Of a stretch of 46,933 nt of DNA, positions 33,801 through 43,768 are shown piece by piece. Each line of letters starts with the position of its first letter. The stretch's first letter is position 1. Location: contig JAJYJK010000017.1 in assembly GCA_021789555.1 (NCBI GenBank), positions 1-46,933 of the forward strand, given 5' to 3'. A program made the position numbers and the translations under genes. The DNA comes from Nitrospirota bacterium (GTDB lineage: Bacteria > Nitrospirota > Thermodesulfovibrionia > Thermodesulfovibrionales > JdFR-88). The notes under the pieces were generated by a model. It searched no databases. It was given only the letters and a program-made list of their open reading frames with translations, and had not been told where the DNA came from.

Positions 33801-33877
33801 AGGAGAAAAGATATTTTAATCTTGATGTTTGAAAGAAAAAGTTTTGAAAGAAAAAGTCTCGAAGGAGGGTTTGAAGC

Positions 33878-34993
33878 ATGAAGATCACCATCGCCAAAGC
33901 CGAGTTCCAGCAAAAACTCTCAGACATCCAGTCCGTAGTCGAGAAAAAAAGCACGATGCCCATCCTGAGCCATTTTCTCCTGAAGACAAGCAAGTCCGGC
34001 TCCACGATAACGGCGACGGACCTAGAGACCGCCATCCGGGAGCCGATAACGGCGGAGGTCGCGGCGGAGGGGGCCCTCTCGGTCCCGGCCAGAAAGCTCT
34101 TCGAGATAGTGCGGGAGGTCGAGGGGGACATACAGATAGAGACGGAGGACTCCCAGTGGATAAGAGTGAAGGCGGGCCCGGCCTCCTTCAGGATAGCCTG
34201 CCTGCCGGCGGAAGATTACCCGCTATGGCCCGATATGGGCTCTTCGGAGCAGATAGAGGTCAAGGCGAAGGAGCTGGCCAGGATGATAGAAAAGACGGCC
34301 TATGCGGCCGGGGAGAGCGACACCCGCTACACGTTGAACGGCATACTGTTCCACCTGAAACCCTCCGAGCGGGAACTGACGATCGTGGGCACCGACGGCC
34401 ACAGGATGGCCGTTATATCGATGCCGCTTGAGGGTGTTTCGCTCTCGGAGGAGAAGAAACTCATAGTCCAGCGCAAGGCCGCCACCGAGCTGGGAAAATT
34501 CCTTGAGGGGGCGGAAAGGGTGAAGATGTTCCTCGGCAAAAACCATATCCTTTTCGAGGTGGGGGATATCCTTTTTCTCACCAGGCTCATAGAGGGCTCT
34601 TATCCCAACTACGGCCAGGTCATCCCCTCCGGCAACGAGAAAAAAGTATCCGTCTCGAGGGAGGCCTTTATCAGGGCCCTCCGGCGCGTCTCCGTGATGA
34701 GCCGGGAGAGGAGCAACGCCGTGCGCATGGACGCAGGCCAGGACCTGCTTACCCTGAACTCCTCGAACCCGGACCTGGGCGAGGCGAAGGACGAGGTGCC
34801 AGCCCGCTACGGCGGGGACCCCTTGTCGCTGGGATTTAACGCGAGATATCTGATAGAGGCCCTGGGCGCCATGGAGGGCGAAAACGTGACCCTGGAGCTT
34901 CAGGACCCCCTCTCTCCCACGCTCCTGAAACCCGAGGGCGAACCCGCCGGCGGCGGGACATACAGGTGCGTCATCATGCCGATGAGGATCTAG
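33878..34993 (+). CDS. dnaN: DNA polymerase III beta subunit (sliding clamp)
   Basis: A 371-residue clamp made of three similar domains. N-terminal motif KSTMPILSHFLLKTSKSGSTITATDLE and DTRYTLNGILFHL, VGTDGHRM in domain 2, and the C-terminal YRCVIMPMRI end are diagnostic. It encircles DNA and tethers polymerase and repair factors. Start ATG 33878 follows GGAGGG at 33863-33868; gap to dnaA is 77 bases. Two copies of the motif TTTGAAAGAAAAAG lie in that gap (33828 and 33843), a small direct repeat. Confidence 0.97.
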   Translation: MKITIAKAEFQQKLSDIQSVVEKKSTMPILSHFLLKTSKSGSTITATDLETAIREPITAEVAAEGALSVPARKLFEIVREVEGDIQIETEDSQWIRVKAGPASFRIACLPAEDYPLWPDMGSSEQIEVKAKELARMIEKTAYAAGESDTRYTLNGILFHLKPSERELTIVGTDGHRMAVISMPLEGVSLSEEKKLIVQRKAATELGKFLEGAERVKMFLGKNHILFEVGDILFLTRLIEGSYPNYGQVIPSGNEKKVSVSREAFIRALRRVSVMSRERSNAVRMDAGQDLLTLNSSNPDLGEAKDEVPARYGGDPLSLGFNARYLIEALGAMEGENVTLELQDPLSPTLLKPEGEPAGGGTYRCVIMPMRI

Positions 34994-35001
34994 ATTAAAA
35001 G

Positions 35002-35091
35002 ATCACCCTCTCCTAATCCTCTTCCTGACAGGGAGAGGATTTTGCAAAAAGATTCATGTGAAACCCTCTCCCCAGGGAGAGAGAGATTTAT
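35002..35091. repeat. decayed paired palindromic repeat
   Basis: The left unit is CACCCTCTCCTAATCCTC-TTCCTGACAGGGAGAGG. The right unit CCCTCTCCCCAGGGAGAG has lost its terminal GGGTTGGG...GGGTGT part. It lies in the dnaN-gyrB gap and is an older member of the dispersed family. Confidence 0.75.
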
Positions 35092-35157
35092 TTAGGCCAA
35101 AAAAGTTATAATATATAAATACTTACGTTAAAAAAATCATTAAAAAAGGACGCCTGA

Positions 35158-37560
<2,403 letters not shown>

Positions 37561-37570
37561 GGGGATAGAT

Positions 37571-37624
37571 GTTGTCGGATTGCACATAAGCTGCAATGCG
37601 CATAAACTGCAATTTTCCGACAAC
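37571..37624. repeat. 54-bp element with 9-bp inverted ends, left of the CRISPR array
   Basis: Perfect ends GTTGTCGGA (37571-37579) and TCCGACAAC (37616-37624). Inside are two direct copies, GCACATAAGCTGCAAT and GCGCATAAACTGCAAT (14 of 16 identical). The segments CGGATTGCACATA (37576-37588) and TGCAATTTTCCG (37608-37619) recur reverse-complemented right of the tracrRNA gene (43992-44019). The layout resembles multiple-repeat ends of IS21-type elements. Confidence 0.65.
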
Positions 37625-37708
37625 TAGGAGACGGAACGTCCAGGTTTCTTGCTTCAAGAGAGATGGGAATCTGGAAAAATGCCGAATCCTAAAGAGAGAC
37701 TGAACTCT

Positions 37709-39258
37709 GCTGGGGTTGGAAAACAGACGCCGCTCAAGTACAATCGATATCTCCGTTGGTATCAACGCAGACGCGCTGGGGTTGGAAAACAGACGCCGCT
37801 CAAGTACAATTGAATTCGCGGCTTCATCTTCCTCCCACAAGCTGGGGTTGGAAAACAGACGCCGCTCAAGTACAATAGGAGCGTGGTTTTCGCCCAGTCC
37901 ACGCGGCTGGGGTTGGAAAACAGACGCCGCTCAAGTACAATTAACCATCGAGTATTAAGCACCTGCCATCCGCTGGGGTTGGAAAACAGACGCCGCTCAA
38001 GTACAATGCAGCAGGAATATTTCCCGCAGGGCTCCCCGCTGGGGTTGGAAAACAGACGCCGCTCAAGTACAATCACTACGGACTGCGACTGCGCCACAAC
38101 GCTGCTGGGGTTGGAAAACAGACGCCGCTCAAGTACAATGGACTTATGGGTTGGACCTGGCCCGTCACCGCTGGGGTTGGAAAACAGACGCCGCTCAAGT
38201 ACAATCAGGCCGCGTGGGAAGTCCTTGCTCCCCGGCTGGGGTTGGAAAACAGACGCCGCTCAAGTACAATGGCCTGGGCTCAGTGCTCTACTGGCTGGTC
38301 GCTGGGGTTGGAAAACAGACGCCGCTCAAGTACAATCGGCAATCCCGGCTTGAGCAGCCAACTTCCGCTGGGGTTGGAAAACAGACGCCGCTCAAGTACA
38401 ATGTGCATGATTATATTGCCAGCCGGATTGAGGCTGGGGTTGGAAAACAGACGCCGCTCAAGTACAATCAACTCCCAACGATGAGAGCTGCATGAAAGGC
38501 TGGGGTTGGAAAACAGACGCCGCTCAAGTACAATTGTTTTTCGATAGCGCATTCACCCTGGAAGGCTGGGGTTGGAAAACAGACGCCGCTCAAGTACAAT
38601 GGCTTTAGGAAAGGGCATACGCAGGAAACGGCTGGGGTTGGAAAACAGACGCCGCTCAAGTACAATCGTGAAATACGTGTTCGCGTAGTAGCGCGGGCTG
38701 GGGTTGGAAAACAGACGCCGCTCAAGTACAATCGGCCAGACCAGCGCCACGCTTGACGTCCAGCTGGGGTTGGAAAACAGACGCCGCTCAAGTACAATCG
38801 GCCAGCGGGACCCTGGCGGTGACGGAGAGCTGGGGTTGGAAAACAGACGCCGCTCAAGTACAATGGGGGGGAGCGGGTTCATTTCTTCAGTTCCGCTGGG
38901 GTTGGAAAACAGACGCCGCTCAAGTACAATACAGTCAGGAGCGGGCAGCCGATGAACGTCGCTGGGGTTGGAAAACAGACGCCGCTCAAGTACAATCGGC
39001 CGCGGCCGTTGTAAGGACCTCGTCGGCTGGGGTTGGAAAACAGACGCCGCTCAAGTACAATCGATATGCTGGGGAAAAGCAGCGAGGAGTGCTGGGGTTG
39101 GAAAACAGACGCCGCTCAAGTACAATTGCGCGCCGCCTCTGGTCTGCTGTACATAGGCTGGGGTTGGAAAACAGACGCCGCTCAAGTACAATATCTATGA
39201 TAGTCTTGCCGCTCGCATTTATGCTGGGGTTGGAAAACAGACGCCGCTCAAGTACAAT
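37709..39258 (+). CRISPR. type II-C CRISPR array, 24 repeats and 23 spacers
   Basis: Twenty-four copies of a 36-bp repeat, which begins GCTGGGGTTGG and ends CAAGTACAAT, are separated by 29-30-bp spacers. By eye all copies are identical, including both terminal ones. The crRNA sense is the plus strand: this strand pairs with the tracrRNA anti-repeat at 43660-43695 and ends in TACAAT, as type II-C repeats of Neisseria do. Each repeat contains TTGGAA (repeat positions 8-13), 17 bp and TACAAT (31-36), a sigma70-like promoter that would start RNA about 6-8 bases into each spacer and leave about 23-24 bases of guide. No spacer visibly matches another part of the window. The array converges with the cas operon. 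Confidence 0.99.
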
Positions 39259-39261
39259 CGA

Positions 39262-39290
39262 GCCCTTGTAAGTCCTTGATTTACAAGGGC
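39262..39290. terminator. hairpin between CRISPR array and cas2
   Basis: Perfect 10-bp arms GCCCTTGTAA (39262-39271) and TTACAAGGGC (39281-39290) with a 9-base loop. It sits three bases after the last repeat and 17 before the cas2 stop, between two convergent transcripts. There is no proper T-run, so termination is only likely, not certain. The core GTAAGTCCTTGATT recurs at 43971-43984. Confidence 0.5.
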
Positions 39291-39307
39291 CCCTGCTGTC
39301 TTCCCGG

Positions 39308-39646
39308 CTAAAAAAGCATCACCTGATCCGGTGGTTTTTCGGTTGGGTGCAGATTTTTCCCTCTGTAAATCTCCATTTTTCCGAACTGATGATCGGTTAC
39401 CGCCATCAGCCGGACTTCGCCTTTGGGCGGAAGGGCCTTCTTTAATCTTCGCCTGAACGCCTCGCTCCGCTCTTCGCTGGCGCAATAACGGGCATAGACG
39501 GAAAACTGCATCATAGTGAAACCTTCTTTCAAAAGAAACCCTCTGAATTTGGTATAAAGGTGGCGGGCTTCCTTCGTGTCCACCGGAAGATCGAACATCG
39601 CAAATAGCCACATGGAGCGATACTCCGAGAGTTCCAGCTTTTGCAT
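39308..39646 (-). CDS. cas2: CRISPR-associated endonuclease Cas2
   Basis: A 112-residue ferredoxin-fold protein that forms the Cas1-Cas2 spacer integration complex. Motif MWLFAMFDLPVDTKEARHLY includes the conserved D19; the strand FTMMQFSVYARYC and the helix EAFRRRLKKALPPKGEVRLM follow. Length and the GF.MMQ.SVY pattern are typical of type II Cas2. It starts two bases after the cas1 stop (TAA-AC-ATG), the last gene of the cas9-cas1-cas2 operon. Confidence 0.97.
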   Translation of the reverse strand: MQKLELSEYRSMWLFAMFDLPVDTKEARHLYTKFRGFLLKEGFTMMQFSVYARYCASEERSEAFRRRLKKALPPKGEVRLMAVTDHQFGKMEIYRGKNLHPTEKPPDQVMLF

Positions 39647-39648
39647 GT

Positions 39649-40536
39649 TTACACGGGAAGGAGAAGTGTCTTCCTTTTGCCCGAAAAAACGGACGCAAGC
39701 GAAGACGCCGAACGGGCCAATGAATCAAAAAGTCCCCTGCTTTCTCCGTCTATCACGAACCTCTTGTCCATCAGCGACTTGATGATGAAAGCCTTTGATT
39801 CCTTGCCTAATATGCAATCCCCGCCGCTCTTTTGGCCGAGGGCTAAAACAATGTCGTCCACAGCCGGGCGGTAAGGCTCCATCAGGTCGTCAGCAAGACA
39901 GAAACCGTTATATCTGTTGTGATGATGAAGGCCCAAAGAAGGATGAAGCCCCGCCGCGCATATTGCCCGCGCCGCTGCCGCCCTTAATACTGTATAGCCG
40001 TAATTAAGGAAGATATTTGGCCCAGGAGCATCGCGGTCTCGCGTGAATTCTTTTCCAAACAGCGCGCCCCAGTACCGGCGCGCCGCCTGCGCCTCGATAT
40101 TCGTGCAATCGCCAGAACCGACCCTTTCCGCAAGCATGAGCAACCCGTTGTTCCTCCCGCATTCTTCTTGAAGCAGATTTCCCTGGGCGCGCACTTTGGC
40201 GCGGACGATCTGCCTCCATAGCTGTTTTTTAAGCGGCAGGGAGGCCCGCACCTGCGCGGAGAACCGCTCTGTCTGGACGAAGTGCCCCTCAAAGGGCATA
40301 AGCATTCCGGCTGGCAGGTGCTTTTCGCCGCAAAGCACGAACAATCCGCCATACTGGCAAAGGCCGCTCAGGACGGCATTGGTGTAAGTGACAGCCGGAT
40401 GGGAGACAAGGAGCGCAGCCACTTCTGAAAGCGGCGCGATGCCCATTATTTCTCCATCCTTTTCGATCTGAAGCTGCGAGTGTTTAACGCTCACCCTCGC
40501 TGGGCCGTCGGAAATATCTATAATGCGCTCAGTCAT
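39649..40536 (-). CDS. cas1: CRISPR-associated integrase Cas1
   Basis: A 295-residue integrase. The metal-binding triad is visible: E148 in NIEAQAARRYW, H in LGLHHHNRYN (about 204-205) and E220 in LADDLMEPYRP. The N-terminal beta domain (about 1-75) and C-terminal helical domain are both complete. I chose ATG 40536, which gives the family start MTERIIDIS and overlaps the cas9 stop by eight bases (ATGACTGA); a longer upstream start would run 12 more codons into cas9. With Cas2 it inserts new spacers; in type II systems Cas9 helps choose PAM-flanked protospacers. Confidence 0.97.
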   Translation of the reverse strand: MTERIIDISDGPARVSVKHSQLQIEKDGEIMGIAPLSEVAALLVSHPAVTYTNAVLSGLCQYGGLFVLCGEKHLPAGMLMPFEGHFVQTERFSAQVRASLPLKKQLWRQIVRAKVRAQGNLLQEECGRNNGLLMLAERVGSGDCTNIEAQAARRYWGALFGKEFTRDRDAPGPNIFLNYGYTVLRAAAARAICAAGLHPSLGLHHHNRYNGFCLADDLMEPYRPAVDDIVLALGQKSGGDCILGKESKAFIIKSLMDKRFVIDGESRGLFDSLARSASSLASVFSGKRKTLLLPV

Positions 40537-43500
40537 TGGCCCGGCGCACTTTCCCAAGCGGGGTGACCACAACCTTACGGCATTTCATTTTTCGTAAAGG
40601 TTCCATAAGTGCGCTGAAGAAGTCATGCGACTTTTTCATATCGTCTATTTTGCGCGAATCGTTAAGCCGCGCATAAAAAATCCGCCCGTTCGATGCACGT
40701 GTTATTGTCCTCACTACATAAAGCTCTCTTTTGTCTTTTCCATCAAGTTCAATCACCTCTCCGCCAGCAAGCGAAAAAACGAACTCCTTACCTTCTCCAT
40801 GGTCGCGCTTAATTATCGGTTCCTCTTCGCGTTTCCTCCTGTAAGCTTTCAGCATGTCCACAACATAGCTTTTCCATTTCTCGTTTCCGTTTTTGTCCTT
40901 TGTCTTAACGATTTCGATATGATGATTGGAATCGGCCTGCACATAGCGCGCGTTGTCGCCGTCGCCTACCGGGAATACATCTAGCGATTTTCTGATCCTT
41001 ATTCTGTGGATGGGGATTTCTCTTCCATCTTTTGTTCTTATAACCGGATGGTTTTCCGGATGCGCAAAGACCTTTTTGGGCTCGCCTCCGCCAAGATTTT
41101 TCATTATGCTGTCCCGGACCAGCGGGTCCAGATAGTCCAGATTATTTTCGATGTCTTTCTTGCTCAATTGCACCAGCCCTTTGCGGACAAGGACGTATTT
41201 TTTGCCTTTCTCATCAGTTTTAGGTGGCGAATAAAAAGTCTCCTCATGGAGAGCGCCACGCACCCTTTTCGCTATGCGCTTTGAAACGGTGATGCCCAGG
41301 ATGCCTTCGCGCACGTCCTCAAAGAAACTATCCCATGGCTTCTGGACTGGCGCAAAGAGTTTTCTGCCCTTTTTGTTTTTTGCCGCCTCCGAAAGCTGTT
41401 TCACCATCGCGGTATCCGCAAGGGCGATGGCCACGGCGTCAACCGCATGGTGGCGGTGGTCGTCCCTGGATTTCCGCGGCCCGTCGCTCAGGACGGCATT
41501 CAGGCCAAGGGCGTTCCTGATATGGGCGGTCACCTGGCCCGTTGCCGCCTGAACCCTGCGCTTGCCTTCAGCGTCCTTACCATCATCGCTTAGTCCGCCG
41601 TATAGAAGGCCGAGATAACTCTTCGCGAGCCGGGTGGCGTATCTGGTGTCGTTAAGCTGTCTGGATGAAAAGGACTCCAATATCTCTTCAAGCTCCGCTT
41701 CCGTCAGCTTGAACCGCCTGTATTTTTCCCTTGCTGCGTCCCCTTTGAAATTTTTTACCCTTTCGAGTATCTGATCCCATGCCGGCATTTGGCCGTAAGC
41801 TTCAAAAGGCGTTTTATCGCCTTTTATACTGTTTTCTTCCGCATAGCACAGTGTTTTATTAAAAAAAGAGTTGTCCAGTGAGCGGTCAAAGGGGATGATA
41901 TGCTCAATATCAAACTGCGGGTTATCGCCAAGAAGCGCATTTATACTTATCGACTTGCCCGTATATGGGCACTTGCCATTGCATTCTTCCCACAAGAGCA
42001 CCTTAAGAATATCGTTCCGGCTGGGGTTGCCGTTGCCGGTTTCGTTAAGTATTTTGCGCGCCGCCTCTTCTCTTTTTCTTTCATTTGCGCGCATGTTCTT
42101 CCATGCAAGCTCCCTTTCTTTCGCGGGGCGCTTGAGATCGCGGGCCAGTTCTATGCGCATTATGCCGGGCTTGCCGTATTCGTCCGAAACAGCGTTCACA
42201 ACGCGCCGCAATTCGGTAAGTGCGCGCTCCACTAGCGGGTTTCTGATCTCGGCAAGACCTTCGGACCTTACGGGCGGAAGTTCATCCATTGGATTGCCAG
42301 TTTTATCGCGCCTGTCAGGATAAGTCTCATCTATAGCTGTTGCAAGCGGTTTGCCTTTTTCCAGCAACGGAACAAGCCGCTCGATTGCCTTTTTGGAATA
42401 ATTGCAGTAGCCATCCTTAAGTTCGATGGAACCGAACTCCTCCGCCTGCTCTTCGTCCAGACCCCAGGCTTTCATTCCCCGTTTTTTTAGCGTTTCGTCC
42501 TTGACCGTGCTCCTGACCTCATCCACTACAGCGGCTTTTTCCTCTTCTGTGAATCCGTCCCAGCGCCCTTTAAAAATGTCCCTGAGCGCGCTGGCCGTGA
42601 GATTGCCTGGAAGTTTCTTTTCGCCTCCGCGTTCCAGATTGAATTCCGTCCCCTTTAGATTAAGCATTTTTCTTATAGCGGTAAATTTGATGTCGCCTTC
42701 GGTCTCCAGGGCTTTAATAAGTGTATTTCTTTCTTCCGGATTAAGCGGGCGCTCGTCAAAGCCCTTAGCCACTTTCAGGTCGTTTACTTTTTGCAGATAT
42801 CTGAAGCGCTGGGCCATAAGCAAGGCCCATGGCGCTCGTCTCTTCCCTTCTTCCAGCGTGCAAAAACCTATTAACTCCTTTTGGCTTTTAAGAGGGCGCT
42901 GGAAATAAATTGCATGGTGTATTTTCTTTTTGAGCCCATCGCTCAAAATATCAGGATGGCCGGTTTTCTGGGTCTCCCATATCCGCTCGAACTCGTCCTC
43001 GTACATTTTTCTGGCAGTATGTCTGCCCTTCACCCGCGTGCCGTCTGCATGGAGTGTATTAAAGTGCTCGCCTAGTGTTTGCGCACCCGACTCTTCAATT
43101 TCCTTCCGGAGTCCCGCAATCTCACTTTTTATTACCCCCTTATCCTCATCTTTTTTGAGGGGCGACTTGCGATTGCTCAGGAACCCTCTTTTTTGTCCCA
43201 GGTGATAAAAGACCCGGCCAAGCTCGAAAAGTTCCAGCCGCCTGCTCAGGGCATCGGCCCTCAATTGCAAAGGAGGCAAAAGCCCTTTATCGAGTGCAGT
43301 AAAAAACTCGTGCCTTTCCCCGGGGGCGCTCAAATTGCCGGAAGGCAACAGGCCAGTACGCTGGAGGAGCCGCGCAAGGTGTGCCTGTCTTCTTGATCTG
43401 CGGTCGCACTGCCGCCTTCTGAGCCTGGCCTCTCTGCGGGCTATGTTTCGTGATTTACCTTTCCCGTCCTTTTCAATCCCTTCCAGGCCCTCCTCAAATA

Positions 43501-43609
43501 CCCTCACTCCGGTATCAATCAGCCGAACTGGTCTTTGCTCTTTGGACTCGAACAACGCCCACCCTATCGAATTCGCGCCGAGATCTAAGCCCAAGATGGT
43601 GTCCCCCAT
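40529..43609 (-). CDS. cas9: compact type II-C Cas9 nuclease
   Basis: A 1026-residue RNA-guided nuclease. RuvC-I is ILGLDLGANSIGWALF with D9. The arginine-rich bridge helix covers about 51-88. The recognition lobe, about 90-470, is short. RuvC-II is MRIELARDLKRPAKERE with E487. HNH is CPYTGKSISI...FDIEHIIPFDRSLDNSFFNK with catalytic H570 and N593 downstream. RuvC-III is DDHRHHAVDAVAIA with H721 and D724. The PAM-interacting region is about 790-1026. All catalytic residues are intact. Size fits II-C (Neisseria 1082, Campylobacter 984). There is no csn2 or cas4, consistent with II-C. A GGGGG ribosome site lies just before ATG 43609. Transcription probably starts from the promoter in the anti-repeat. 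Confidence 0.98.
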   Translation of the reverse strand: MGDTILGLDLGANSIGWALFESKEQRPVRLIDTGVRVFEEGLEGIEKDGKGKSRNIARREARLRRRQCDRRSRRQAHLARLLQRTGLLPSGNLSAPGERHEFFTALDKGLLPPLQLRADALSRRLELFELGRVFYHLGQKRGFLSNRKSPLKKDEDKGVIKSEIAGLRKEIEESGAQTLGEHFNTLHADGTRVKGRHTARKMYEDEFERIWETQKTGHPDILSDGLKKKIHHAIYFQRPLKSQKELIGFCTLEEGKRRAPWALLMAQRFRYLQKVNDLKVAKGFDERPLNPEERNTLIKALETEGDIKFTAIRKMLNLKGTEFNLERGGEKKLPGNLTASALRDIFKGRWDGFTEEEKAAVVDEVRSTVKDETLKKRGMKAWGLDEEQAEEFGSIELKDGYCNYSKKAIERLVPLLEKGKPLATAIDETYPDRRDKTGNPMDELPPVRSEGLAEIRNPLVERALTELRRVVNAVSDEYGKPGIMRIELARDLKRPAKERELAWKNMRANERKREEAARKILNETGNGNPSRNDILKVLLWEECNGKCPYTGKSISINALLGDNPQFDIEHIIPFDRSLDNSFFNKTLCYAEENSIKGDKTPFEAYGQMPAWDQILERVKNFKGDAAREKYRRFKLTEAELEEILESFSSRQLNDTRYATRLAKSYLGLLYGGLSDDGKDAEGKRRVQAATGQVTAHIRNALGLNAVLSDGPRKSRDDHRHHAVDAVAIALADTAMVKQLSEAAKNKKGRKLFAPVQKPWDSFFEDVREGILGITVSKRIAKRVRGALHEETFYSPPKTDEKGKKYVLVRKGLVQLSKKDIENNLDYLDPLVRDSIMKNLGGGEPKKVFAHPENHPVIRTKDGREIPIHRIRIRKSLDVFPVGDGDNARYVQADSNHHIEIVKTKDKNGNEKWKSYVVDMLKAYRRKREEEPIIKRDHGEGKEFVFSLAGGEVIELDGKDKRELYVVRTITRASNGRIFYARLNDSRKIDDMKKSHDFFSALMEPLRKMKCRKVVVTPLGKVRRAND

Positions 43610-43622
43610 TTTTTCATCCCCC

Positions 43623-43652
43623 TTGACAAATTCAGTTTAGCTATGTTACAAA
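43623..43652 (+). promoter_or_regulatory. tracrRNA promoter
   Basis: Perfect -35 TTGACA (43623-43628), 18-bp spacer, -10 TACAAA (43647-43652). It would start RNA at about 43659-43660, the first base of the anti-repeat. It overlaps the cas9 leader on the other strand. Confidence 0.65.
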
Positions 43653-43659
43653 CCTTATA

Positions 43660-43688
43660 ATTGTACTTGAGCGGCGGTTGTTCTTCAA
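43660..43688 (-). promoter_or_regulatory. cas9 promoter embedded in the anti-repeat
   Basis: Read on the minus strand, the anti-repeat contains TTGAAG (43688-43683), 17 bp and TACAAT (43665-43660), the same layout as the promoter in each CRISPR repeat. It points at cas9 and would give a leader of about 45 bases. Thus one DNA segment would be both tracrRNA body and cas9 promoter. The motif is seen; activity is inference. Confidence 0.55.
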
Positions 43689-43768
43689 CCCTAGTAAGAG
43701 ATAACCGTCTCGAAGGTCTTGCCCCGAGGGGCAGCCAAAGCCCGTGCATCCACGGGCTTTATTTTTTT
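43660..43768 (+). ncRNA. tracrRNA
   Basis: The first 36 bases form an anti-repeat: 17 bases (43660-43676) are perfectly complementary to the 3' end of the CRISPR repeat. The rest pairs with a few mismatches, several of them G-U; the part facing the crRNA repeat start reads CTTCAACCCTAG. Three hairpins follow: GAGA-TCTC (43698-43711), TGCCC-CGAG-GGGCA (43720-43733), and a strong terminator AAAGCCCGTG-CATC-CACGGGCTTT (43737-43760) ending in A-T7. Transcribed divergently from cas9. Predicted length is about 109 bases. Confidence 0.9.

Noticed and set aside
37561-37708. Conventional CRISPR leader with promoter
   Set aside because: No good -35/-10 pair found between the 54-bp element and the first repeat; the repeats themselves carry promoters.
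39060-39080. GCTGGGG within spacer 21, possible extra repeat
   Set aside because: Only seven bases match the repeat start; the next 66-bp interval is regular, so it is spacer sequence.
37716-39271. Many ORFs on both strands inside the CRISPR array, with repeated ENRRRSST or YLSGVCFPTPA peptides
   Set aside because: They are translations of the 36-bp repeat at 66-bp periodicity, not proteins.
39308-43609. Search for a fourth cas gene (csn2 or cas4) indicating II-A or II-B
   Set aside because: cas9, cas1 and cas2 are contiguous with overlaps or two-base gaps and nothing else is present; subtype II-C stands.
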